This document shows, in pieces, positions 7,396-13,485 of a DNA stretch of 13,485 nucleotides. Position numbers and translations under genes: made by a program. The notes below the pieces were generated by a model. It worked only from the letters and a program-made list of their open reading frames with translations, searched no databases and was not told the DNA's origin. This DNA comes from Gammaproteobacteria bacterium (GTDB lineage Bacteria > Pseudomonadota > Gammaproteobacteria > Pseudomonadales > Halomonadaceae). Each line of letters opens with the position of its first letter. Within the stretch, counting starts at the first letter, position 1. Location: positions 1 to 13,485 of the forward strand of contig JAMCZP010000261.1 in assembly GCA_023485185.1 (NCBI GenBank), given 5' to 3'.

Positions 7396-7788
7396 ATGAA
7401 AATGTCAATTCGCCAACTATTTGCCCCCGCCCTGCTGGCTATTGCTATTGCACCGCTAGCGCTCACTGCTCAAGCGGATAGCCACGGTGACCGTGAAGGC
7501 CGCGGCGCTGATCGCGAGCGTATGGAAGAACGCATGGAAGAGCGTCGTCAAGAAGTCTACGAACGCGCTGAGATCTCTGAAGAGAAACAGGCTGAACTTA
7601 ACGAAGCACACGCGGAACATCGTGAAGCGATGCACGCACTGCGTGAAGAGCATAAAGAGCGCGTTGCTGAAATTCTTTCAGAAGACGAGCAGGAAGCACT
7701 GCGCACCGCCATGCGTGAAGCACATGAAGAGTACCGCGCTGAGCATGGCAAGCGTGGCCACCACGGCGAGAAACCCGATAGCGAATAA
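7396..7788 (+). CDS. Small secreted, highly charged Spy/CpxP-like protein
   Basis: A 130-residue precursor with a clear Sec signal peptide: Arg/Lys n-region, hydrophobic core at about residues 8-24, and likely cleavage after AQA at residue 27. The mature part of about 103 residues is almost entirely charged and helical (Glu/Arg/Lys/His with Ala/Met), like the Spy/CpxP/ZraP group of periplasmic chaperones and metal-stress proteins. Two related segments, ISEEKQAEL at 60-68 and LSEDEQEAL at 94-102, sit where Spy-family proteins carry LTxxQ motifs, but Gln is one residue later in both. Nine histidines, including His122-His123, could bind metal; this is inference. AGGAGA ahead of the ATG supports the start. 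It is a single-gene unit followed by a strong terminator. Spy is activated by BaeSR in E. coli, so its position near baeSR fits. The assignment rests on composition, motifs and context, and it could instead be an unrelated charged periplasmic protein. Confidence 0.8.
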   Translation: MKMSIRQLFAPALLAIAIAPLALTAQADSHGDREGRGADRERMEERMEERRQEVYERAEISEEKQAELNEAHAEHREAMHALREEHKERVAEILSEDEQEALRTAMREAHEEYRAEHGKRGHHGEKPDSE

Positions 7789-7816
7789 TCGCAGGCAAAG
7801 CGTCAATACCCGTTCC

Positions 7817-7842
7817 AACGCCCGGTTTTTCCGGGCGTTTTT
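7817..7842 (+). terminator. Rho-independent terminator after the Spy-like gene
   Basis: A perfect 9-bp stem AACGCCCGG / CCGGGCGTT (7817-7825 and 7831-7839) closes on a TTTTT loop and runs into a short T-tract to 7842. It begins 28 nt after the stop codon and should end the Spy-like transcript, separating it from betT. Confidence 0.88.
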
Positions 7843-7928
7843 GCGTCTGTAGACGGGTGAATCCTCGTTGGATGTGTGGGCTCCTTGAAGCGGTGAACTT
7901 GAAGGGCAACGCCTAATCGCGTATTTTA

Positions 7929-7946
7929 TTTGAACGTTCATTCAAA
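7929..7946. promoter_or_regulatory. Candidate BetI-type operator before betT
   Basis: The sequence TTTGAACGTTCATTCAAA contains the perfect 10-bp dyad TGAACGTTCA (7931-7940). It also forms a wider inverted repeat, TTTGAA-N6-TTCAAA. It lies in AT-rich DNA about 60 bp before betT. From memory, BetI, the choline-responsive TetR-family repressor of bet genes, binds dyads built on a TTGAACGTTCAA-like core, so this is a good candidate site. No betI gene is in the window, and I could not assign convincing -35 and -10 boxes. The rest of the 218-nt region from 7789 to 8006 shows only the terminator upstream and a ribosome site. Confidence 0.5.
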
Positions 7947-8006
7947 ATAAATAGTTACCTCGCCCCTCTTTTTCACCATCGCCTTTTACAATAGGAGCCC
8001 GCCTGC

Positions 8007-10055
8007 ATGGCGCAAGACAACCCCATCCTCCCCTCCCGCGACCGCCTCAATCCGGTGGTTTTCCACGGCAGTGTAGCCGGTATTATTATTTTTTTAGTAC
8101 TCACCATGCTGTTCACTGAACAAGCGGGCGCCTTTTTTGATGCAGGGCTTGCCTGGGTAAGCAAAACCTTTGGCTGGTACTACATGCTGGCTATTGTGGC
8201 TTATCTGGTCTTTGTCGTCGCTATTGGCATGTCACGCTTTGGCAGTATCCGCTTAGGCCCAGACCACTCACGCCCCGAGTTTTCATTGCTCTCGTGGTCG
8301 GCCATGCTATTTGCCGCGGGTATTGGTATCGACCTACTGTTTTTCAGCGTCGCTGAGCCTGTTGCCCACTATTTGGCACCGCCGGATTTAACTCCAGAAA
8401 GCCAGGAAGCAATGCGTAATGCCGTCGTTCAAACCTATCTGCACTGGGGGCTCTCCGGCTGGGGGCTGTACGTGTTGATGGGTATGGCGTTGGCCTACTT
8501 TAGCTACAGGCACCGCTTACCGCTGGCGATTCGCAGCGCGCTCTATCCCATTTTGGGCAAGCGTATTCACGGCCCAATTGGTAACGCTGTCGATATTACC
8601 GCGGTAATCTCCACCGTATTCGGCATTGCCACCAGCCTAGGCATTGGGGTGATGCAGTTAAACTACGGCCTCACCTATATGTTCGATGTGCCGGAAACCC
8701 TTACGGTGCAGGTCATCTTAATTGTTCTGGTCGTTGTATTGGCAACCATTTCTGTGGTGACCGGTGTTGAAAAAGGCATTCGCCGCCTGTCTGAGTTCAA
8801 CATGCTGCTGGCGTTAGCGCTGATGCTGTTTGTGCTCTTTTCTGGCGATACGCTGGTGCTGCTGGATAAAGTGGTTAACAACGCCGGTGACTACCTCTCA
8901 GGCTTTGTCGGCGCTAGCTTCGACACCTACGCATTTGCGGGTGAAGAGGCTCAAGAGTGGAAAATGTGGTGGACGATCTTCTTCTGGGGCTGGTGGATTG
9001 CCTGGACACCTTTTGTAGGCCTGTTTCTGGCACGCATCTCCCGTGGCCGCACTATTCGTGAATTCGTCGCAGGCGCCTTGTTTATTCCGCTGGCTTTTAT
9101 GATGGTATGGATGTCAGTGTTCGGCAACAGTGGTATTGAACTGGTTGCCAATCAGGGTGTTACGGAGCTTGGCGAGCAGGCGCTTAATACACCGCAAACT
9201 ACTCTATATACGCTACTGGAGTACTACCCGTATGTTGGCATTACTGCAGCCGTTGTTACTGTATTAGGCATTGTGTTCTTTATTACTTCTGCGGATTCTG
9301 GTGCTCTGGTTCTGGCCAACTTCACGTCTATTTTGAGCGATGTAAACCATGATGCGCCGGTGAAACTGCGCATATTCTGGTCGGCATTGATCGGCTTGAT
9401 CACCATCGCCTTGCTAATGGCCGGTGGGCTTGCGGCGCTGCAGAGTGCCGTGGTGATTACCGCACTGCCCTTCTCGCTGGTTATTTTTGCCGTCATGGTG
9501 GGCATGTATAAAGCGCTTAAACTGGAAGGTAGCAAGGCTGATGCGCGACGTATGATTGCAGGCAGCGCCCCCGGCGGTGACTGGAAAGAGCGCCTGGATC
9601 GCGCATTAGATACCTCTAATCGCGCTGGTGCATCGGCGACGATTAAGCATGCTATTCGCCCGGCGATGACCCAGTTCGCCCAAGAGCTTGAGAGCCGTGG
9701 CCAAACCGCCAACGTCACTGAAGAGCACATTGAGGGTGAGTCATTGCCTAACGTAATGCTTCAGGTCGATTTCGGCGAGGCCACCAGCTTTGTTTACCAG
9801 GTGTGCCCGCACCGTATGCGTACGCCAAGCTTTATCCCCGCCGATGATGACTTTTACGTTCGCCTAGACGTTTACTTAGCTGAAGGCGGTCAGGATAAAG
9901 ACCTTAACGGCTACACCCGTGGGCAGGTGATTGGTGATCTGGTAGCTGAGTATGAACGCCACCTGCACTTCCTAACGCTTGCAGGCCAACAGATGGGCCA
10001 TGTTCAAGCAATGCCTGGCACTATTGGCGAACCGCCACAAGACGCACAAATGTGA
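8007..10055 (+). CDS. betT: BCCT-family choline/H+ symporter BetT
   Basis: A 682-residue secondary transporter that should import choline across the inner membrane for conversion to the osmoprotectant glycine betaine. The length matches E. coli BetT. Twelve membrane segments occupy about residues 18-510. The BetT signature MLFAAGIGIDLLFFSVAEPVAHY contains the Gly-rich GIGID motif at 105-109; Asp109 replaces the residue found in Na+-coupled BetP-type carriers and fits H+ coupling. The TM8 aromatic motif WGWWIAWTPFVG starts at Trp327 and would form part of the substrate box. A cytoplasmic C-terminal domain of about 170 residues, characteristic of BetT-type carriers and linked to osmotic control, follows (SLPNVMLQVDF, FYVRLDVYL, GQVIGDLVAEYERHLHFL). 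AGGAG at 7993-7997 sets the start. It is monocistronic: terminators lie before and after it. A possible BetI dyad lies upstream. No betA/betB genes are adjacent in this window. Confidence 0.94.
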   Translation: MAQDNPILPSRDRLNPVVFHGSVAGIIIFLVLTMLFTEQAGAFFDAGLAWVSKTFGWYYMLAIVAYLVFVVAIGMSRFGSIRLGPDHSRPEFSLLSWSAMLFAAGIGIDLLFFSVAEPVAHYLAPPDLTPESQEAMRNAVVQTYLHWGLSGWGLYVLMGMALAYFSYRHRLPLAIRSALYPILGKRIHGPIGNAVDITAVISTVFGIATSLGIGVMQLNYGLTYMFDVPETLTVQVILIVLVVVLATISVVTGVEKGIRRLSEFNMLLALALMLFVLFSGDTLVLLDKVVNNAGDYLSGFVGASFDTYAFAGEEAQEWKMWWTIFFWGWWIAWTPFVGLFLARISRGRTIREFVAGALFIPLAFMMVWMSVFGNSGIELVANQGVTELGEQALNTPQTTLYTLLEYYPYVGITAAVVTVLGIVFFITSADSGALVLANFTSILSDVNHDAPVKLRIFWSALIGLITIALLMAGGLAALQSAVVITALPFSLVIFAVMVGMYKALKLEGSKADARRMIAGSAPGGDWKERLDRALDTSNRAGASATIKHAIRPAMTQFAQELESRGQTANVTEEHIEGESLPNVMLQVDFGEATSFVYQVCPHRMRTPSFIPADDDFYVRLDVYLAEGGQDKDLNGYTRGQVIGDLVAEYERHLHFLTLAGQQMGHVQAMPGTIGEPPQDAQM

Positions 10056-10080
10056 TAAACGGCGGCTATTAGCCTGAAGC

Positions 10081-10119
10081 AAAAATCCCGGCCTGTTGAA
10101 CGCCAGGCCGGGATTTTTT
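10081..10119. terminator. Strong terminator after betT, possibly bidirectional
   Basis: A perfect 15-bp inverted repeat, AAAAATCCCGGCCTG (10081-10095) and its complement (10104-10118), encloses an 8-nt loop and runs into T-tract on the + strand. It is 25 nt past the betT stop. The leading A-run would also give a U-tract on the other strand, but no minus-strand gene ends here. Confidence 0.93.
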
Positions 10120-10127
10120 GTGCACAA

Positions 10128-10156
10128 ACAACAAGCCGAGACTATCGGCCTGTTGT
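10128..10156. repeat. Second stem-loop in the dauA leader
   Basis: Arms ACAACAAGCCGA (10128-10139) and TCGGCCTGTTGT (10145-10156) pair at 11 of 12 positions around a 5-nt loop, nine bases after the betT terminator and 62 bases before dauA. No T-tract follows, so it is not a typical terminator. It is flanked by the short dyad TTGTGCACAA (10118-10127) and by TGTGCAA (10154-10160), which equals the half-site seen at 7333-7339. A role as operator or leader hairpin is possible, but nothing in the sequence decides this. Confidence 0.5.
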
Positions 10157-10218
10157 GCAACATCTGGGGTAAGCGTAGCGTAAAGAACTGATTTCCTTGT
10201 TACCTAGGAGCTTACCTC

Positions 10219-11955
10219 ATGTCCCGCACCCATCGTTCTTCGGGATACGTATTCCCAGTGCCTGGTAGTGCGTTATTAAGTGCTTGGCGCGAAGGGTATA
10301 CGCTTGCCAAATTAAAGCGCGATGTGATGGCGGGGCTGACCATTGGCGTTGTCGCCGTACCGCTCTCCATGGCGCTGGCGATAGCCACAGGAGTACCACC
10401 TCAGCATGGTCTCTATACGGCTATCGTGGCGGGTGCAGTGATCGCCTTAACCGGCGGGTCACGTTTCAACATTTCTGGTCCCACTGCCGCTTTTGTAGTC
10501 ATTCTCTTTCCCATTGTGGCCAACCATGGTCTGGGCGGGCTGCTCATTGCCACGCTGATGGCCGGTGCTATTTTGGTGGCGCTAGGGCTTTCGCGGCTGG
10601 GAAGTCTGATTCAGTACGTGCCCTACCCGGTTATTCTCGGCTTTACGGCGGGGATCGGTGTGGTGATCGCGCTGCTGCAACTGCCTGACTTTCTCGGGTT
10701 GGCTGGGGTGCAATTGGGCGATAGCACGCTGCACAACCTAATGCTAATTGGCCAAGCGCTGCCAACCCTGTCGCTTGCGGAGGTCAGTGTTGGGCTTGTT
10801 ACCTTAGCGTCGTTATTAGTCTGGCCTCGCTTAAAAACACCCATTCCTGCCCCATTAGTAGGCTTGGCAGTGGGCACCATCGCCGCCACGCTGCTGCTAT
10901 TAAGTGGTATTGAGGTCGATACCATTGCCTCGCGGTTTAGTTGGGAGTTCGAAGGCGAGAGCGGCAGTGGCATTCCGCCCTTCGCACCTAGTTTCACCGC
11001 ACCGTGGCACTTTCCAGGTGCGGATGGCACACCGCTTGAGATTAACTTTGCGTTGATTCAAGCGCTGCTGGGTCCGGCGCTGGCAATCGCCTTACTCGCT
11101 GCGATTGAATCGTTGCTGTGCGCCGTTGTCGCAGATGGCCTAACCCGCACCCGCCATGACCCCAATGCAGAACTAATTGGCCAAGGGCTCGGCAATCTGG
11201 TGGTGCCCTTCTTTGGCGGCATTACCGCTACGGCCGCACTGGCACGCACTGCGACCAATATCAAAAGTGGTGCGTTTTCACCTGTCGCTGCGCTGGTGCA
11301 CTCGTTAGTGGTGCTGCTGGCCGTCGTCGCACTGGCGGGCGTGTTGGGGTATGTACCGATGGCTGCGTTGGCCGCGCTGCTGTTTATTATTGCCTGGAAC
11401 ATGAGTGAAGCGCGGCATTTTATGCACACGCTAAAAAGCGCACCTGCCAGCGATGTATGGGTATTGGTAATCTGTTTCGCACTGACGGTTATTTTCGACA
11501 TGGTGATCGCCGTGGCCGTCGGCATTGGCCTAGCCGCCGCGCTGTTCATTCGCCGAATGGCGCAGCTAACCCATACCCAGCGCCTTTCCTCACCCAGCAC
11601 TGGCGAACAGTTCCCGCCAGAAGTAGCGCTCTACAAAATTAGCGGCCCGCTGTTTTTTGGCGCCGCAGAAAAAGCCATTGCTACGCTGCGGATCATTGAT
11701 CACAGCGTGAGAATCGTCGTTTTGGATATGCGAGATGTGCCTAGCCTGGATACTACTGCGATGGTGGCGCTGGAGTCACTGCGCCGTGAATTAGCCGAGC
11801 AAGGCGTGGGAGTGATGTTTGTTGGGCTACCGCCGCGCATGGCGCTAAAAATAAAGCGTGCGGGTATTCAGCGCGAAGTGGGTAAATTAGCGGTGGTTAG
11901 CAACCTTGCCCATGCAGAGCGTATGTCACGCCGCTGGTTAGGAACGACTGATTAG
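10219..11955 (+). CDS. dauA: SulP-family anion/C4-dicarboxylate transporter with STAS domain (DauA-like)
   Basis: A 578-residue inner-membrane carrier of the SulP/SLC26 family. E. coli DauA (559 residues) takes up succinate and related C4-dicarboxylates at acidic pH; other SulP members carry sulfate or bicarbonate. The transmembrane core covers about residues 35-450, with GVVAVPLSMALAIATGV in TM1, ISGPTAAFVVILFP in TM3 and Glu297 in AAIESLLCAVVADGLTRT near TM8, followed by AELIGQGLGN and FFGGITATAALART. These stretches, and NMSEA and FDMVIAVAVGIGLAA further on, match my memory of DauA well. The C-terminal STAS domain starts near residue 468 (EVALYKISGPLFFGAAE) and includes the VVLDMRDVPSLDTTAM loop. 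AGGAG at 10206-10210 supports the start. It stands alone between a terminator and a convergent gene. The subfamily call is firm; the substrate is inferred. The gene end carries a short tandem duplication. Confidence 0.92.
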   Translation: MSRTHRSSGYVFPVPGSALLSAWREGYTLAKLKRDVMAGLTIGVVAVPLSMALAIATGVPPQHGLYTAIVAGAVIALTGGSRFNISGPTAAFVVILFPIVANHGLGGLLIATLMAGAILVALGLSRLGSLIQYVPYPVILGFTAGIGVVIALLQLPDFLGLAGVQLGDSTLHNLMLIGQALPTLSLAEVSVGLVTLASLLVWPRLKTPIPAPLVGLAVGTIAATLLLLSGIEVDTIASRFSWEFEGESGSGIPPFAPSFTAPWHFPGADGTPLEINFALIQALLGPALAIALLAAIESLLCAVVADGLTRTRHDPNAELIGQGLGNLVVPFFGGITATAALARTATNIKSGAFSPVAALVHSLVVLLAVVALAGVLGYVPMAALAALLFIIAWNMSEARHFMHTLKSAPASDVWVLVICFALTVIFDMVIAVAVGIGLAAALFIRRMAQLTHTQRLSSPSTGEQFPPEVALYKISGPLFFGAAEKAIATLRIIDHSVRIVVLDMRDVPSLDTTAMVALESLRRELAEQGVGVMFVGLPPRMALKIKRAGIQREVGKLAVVSNLAHAERMSRRWLGTTD

Positions 11956-11973
11956 AAAGGGCTGATTAGAAAG
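11948..11973 (+). repeat. Short tandem duplication spanning the dauA stop codon
   Basis: CTGATTAGAAAG occurs at 11948-11959 and again, identically, at 11962-11973, with a 14-nt period. The first copy holds the last Asp codon and the TAG stop. It looks like a recent slippage duplication, which would put a second TAG just downstream but in another frame (14 is not a multiple of 3). Confidence 0.75.
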
Positions 11974-11998
11974 TGCTACCCAGGCAAGTCGGGGCTAC

Positions 11999-12032
11999 AA
12001 AAAAGCCTCCCGGCAAACAGCGCCGGGAGGCT
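11999..12032 (-). terminator. Terminator between convergent dauA and aldehyde dehydrogenase genes
   Basis: A perfect 11-bp stem AGCCTCCCGGC (12004-12014) and GCCGGGAGGCT (12022-12032) has a 7-nt loop. Six A residues at 11999-12004 become a U-tract on the minus-strand transcript, so it mainly terminates the dehydrogenase gene, whose stop is 24 nt away. On the + strand the tail is only ATTAAGTT, so termination of dauA here may be weaker. Confidence 0.88.
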
Positions 12033-12055
12033 ATTAAGTTACAAAACGTCAGGCG

Positions 12056-13485
12056 TTAAAAGAAGCCCAGCGGATTGATATCGTAGCTGACCAGCAGGTT
12101 TTTGGTTTGCTGGTAGTGCTCAAGCGCCATCTTGTGGTTTTCACGACCCACGCCGGATTTCTTGTAGCCCCCGAAGGCCGCATGGGCGGGATATTGGTGG
12201 TAGCAGTTGGTCCACACACGCCCGGCTTGAATGCCTCGGCCCATGCGGAAGGCCACATTCATGTCACGGCTCCAGACGCCTGCGCCCAAGCCAAACTCGG
12301 TGTCGTTGGCAATCGCCAGAGCTTCTTCTTCATCCTTAAAGGTAGTGACGGCCACCACCGGGCCAAAAATCTCTTCCTGGAAGACGCGCATCTGGTTAGT
12401 ACCTTTCAGCAGCGTGGGCTGAATGTAGTAGCCACCGTTGATGCTGTCGTCCAGGGTCTCTTTATCGCCACCGGAGAGGAACTCCGCACCTTCATCGCGG
12501 GCGATATCCATGTAGGACATGATTTTGTCGAACTGCTCTTGGGAGGCCTGAGCGCCCACCTGCACATCGGTATCTAGCGGGTTACCGCGTTTAATGGTTT
12601 TGGTGCGCTCAATGACCTTGGCCATAAACTCGTCGTACATGCTCTCCTGAATAAGCGCGCGTGAGGGGCACGTGCACACCTCCCCCTGGTTGAAGAACGC
12701 TAACACCAGTCCTTCTACCGCTTTATCAATAAACGTCGGTTCGGCGTTCATAATGTCAGCGAAGTAGATATTGGGTGATTTGCCGCCTAGTTCGACGGTA
12801 GAGGGAATAATATTTTCTGCGGCGCATTTAAGAATATGCGAGCCAACCGGGGTTGAACCCGTAAAGGCAATTTTGGCAATCCGCTTACTGGTCGCCAGCG
12901 CTTGCCCTGCCTCAGCGCCAAAACCGTTAACAATGTTCAACACCCCTGGCGGCAGCAGATCGCCGATGACTTCCATCACTTTCAAAATGGACGCGGGTGT
13001 TTGCTCAGCTGGCTTCAGTATTACGCAGTTACCAGCAGCAAGCGCGGGGCCAAGCTTCCAGGCGGCCATTAAAATCGGGAAGTTCCAGGGGATAATTTGC
13101 CCCACGACACCCAGCGGTTCATGGAAGTGGTAAGCCACGGTGTTAGCATCAATATCTGCGGCGGTACCTTCCTGGGAGCGTAGGCAGCCCGCAAAATAGC
13201 GGAAGTGGTCAATGGCGAGGGGAATATCGGCATTCAGCGTTTCGCGCACTGCTTTACCGTTGTCCCAGGTTTCCGCCACGGCGAGCATTTCCAGGTTTTG
13301 CTCTAGCCGGTCGGCAATTTTGAGTAGCGTATTACTGCGCTCTTGAACGGAGGTTTTACCCCAGGCAGGTGCCGCTTTATGCGCTGCATCCAGCGCTTTA
13401 TCGATATCTTCTGCCGTAGAGCGGGGGATTTCACAAAAAACACGACCATTCACGGGGCTGATATTATCGAAGTACTGACCTTTAA
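12056..13485 (-). CDS. aldB: NAD(P)-dependent aldehyde dehydrogenase (AldB/ExaC/AcoD class), 5' partial
   Basis: A soluble aldehyde dehydrogenase that oxidises acetaldehyde or similar short-chain aldehydes to acids with NAD(P)+. The frame stays open to the window edge and reads [10 protein letters not shown] before the GTG at 13453, so that GTG is internal. About 475 codons are present and around 30 are missing compared with the roughly 506 of E. coli AldB. The Rossmann and catalytic motifs are all present: [37 protein letters not shown] with the general-base Glu codon at 12791-12793, and [13 protein letters not shown] with the nucleophilic Cys codon at 12674-12676. [29 protein letters not shown] and [11 protein letters not shown] are close to AldB, ExaC and AcoD as I remember them. 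The exact paralog is uncertain: ExaC in ethanol oxidation, AcoD in acetoin use, or AldB in stationary phase. Its promoter lies outside the window. It converges on dauA. Confidence 0.93.
   Translation of the reverse strand, partial: KGQYFDNISPVNGRVFCEIPRSTAEDIDKALDAAHKAAPAWGKTSVQERSNTLLKIADRLEQNLEMLAVAETWDNGKAVRETLNADIPLAIDHFRYFAGCLRSQEGTAADIDANTVAYHFHEPLGVVGQIIPWNFPILMAAWKLGPALAAGNCVILKPAEQTPASILKVMEVIGDLLPPGVLNIVNGFGAEAGQALATSKRIAKIAFTGSTPVGSHILKCAAENIIPSTVELGGKSPNIYFADIMNAEPTFIDKAVEGLVLAFFNQGEVCTCPSRALIQESMYDEFMAKVIERTKTIKRGNPLDTDVQVGAQASQEQFDKIMSYMDIARDEGAEFLSGGDKETLDDSINGGYYIQPTLLKGTNQMRVFQEEIFGPVVAVTTFKDEEEALAIANDTEFGLGAGVWSRDMNVAFRMGRGIQAGRVWTNCYHQYPAHAAFGGYKKSGVGRENHKMALEHYQQTKNLLVSYDINPLGFF

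Noticed and set aside
7872..7916. 14-codon ORF upstream of betT as a leader peptide
   Set aside because: No Shine-Dalgarno precedes it, the peptide has no regulatory codon run, and no attenuator hairpin follows.
7456..7941. Several opposite-strand and shifted ORFs over the Spy-like gene
   Set aside because: They mirror the Glu/Arg/Lys codon bias of the real gene, run across its terminator in two cases, and lack ribosome sites or recognisable domains.
11058..11600. 180-codon minus-strand ORF inside dauA
   Set aside because: It lies wholly antisense to a well-conserved SulP gene, has Ser/Ala/Thr-rich shadow composition and no domain; an artefact of codon bias.
12107..12577. 156-codon plus-strand ORF over the aldehyde dehydrogenase
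   Set aside because: It is antisense to conserved ALDH motifs, with no ribosome site and no recognisable protein family.
13451..13453. GTG at 13453 as the start of the aldehyde dehydrogenase
   Set aside because: Upstream in-frame codons to the window edge read [10 protein letters not shown], which is normal N-terminal ALDH sequence; the real start is outside the window.

Overview
This window looks like chromosomal DNA from a moderately GC-rich, probably halophilic gammaproteobacterium. Halomonadaceae is my best guess, from the BetT-type choline carrier, the DauA-type SulP carrier and the AldB/ExaC-type dehydrogenase; there is no rRNA or marker gene to prove it. I see eight protein-coding genes. 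The first and last run off the window edges. There are no tRNA, rRNA, CRISPR, insertion-sequence or phage features, and no gene-free stretch longer than about 220 bases.

Region 1 (1-6296, + strand) is a tightly packed envelope-stress and efflux operon. It encodes a periplasmic adaptor (HlyD/MFP family, 5' end missing), an RND inner-membrane pump, a BaeS-type histidine kinase and a BaeR-type response regulator. Adaptor and pump overlap by 4 nt, pump and kinase by 1 nt, and kinase and regulator are 44 nt apart. The order resembles E. coli mdtABCD-baeSR, but with one RND subunit where E. coli has the MdtB/MdtC pair plus MdtD. The pump has Asn where AcrB has its TM10 proton-relay Lys.

Region 2 (6293-7842) holds a minus-strand lipoprotein alpha/beta-hydrolase whose stop codon overlaps that of baeR. 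Divergent from it is a small, highly charged secreted protein that resembles the Spy/CpxP periplasmic chaperones. Spy is a classic Bae-regulon member in E. coli, so the location near baeSR is suggestive. The shared intergenic region (7247-7395) contains three TTGCAC half-sites in alternating orientation, exactly 11 bp apart, forming two overlapping perfect dyads. A good intrinsic terminator follows the small gene.

Region 3 (7843-10119) is betT, a BCCT-family choline/H+ symporter with a long cytoplasmic C-terminal tail. It is preceded by a TGAACGTTCA dyad of the kind expected for BetI, and followed by a strong bidirectional-looking terminator.

Region 4 (10120-11973) is dauA, a SulP-family anion/C4-dicarboxylate carrier with a C-terminal STAS domain. 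A second hairpin lies in its leader and a 14-nt tandem duplication spans its stop codon.

Region 5 (11999-13485, - strand) is an aldehyde dehydrogenase of the AldB/ExaC/AcoD class, convergent with dauA across a terminator; its N-terminus lies outside the window. Overall these are recognisable families in an interesting arrangement. The most unusual signals are the triple half-site operator region and the Bae cassette with a nearby Spy-like gene. I did not find a clearly new multi-gene system.
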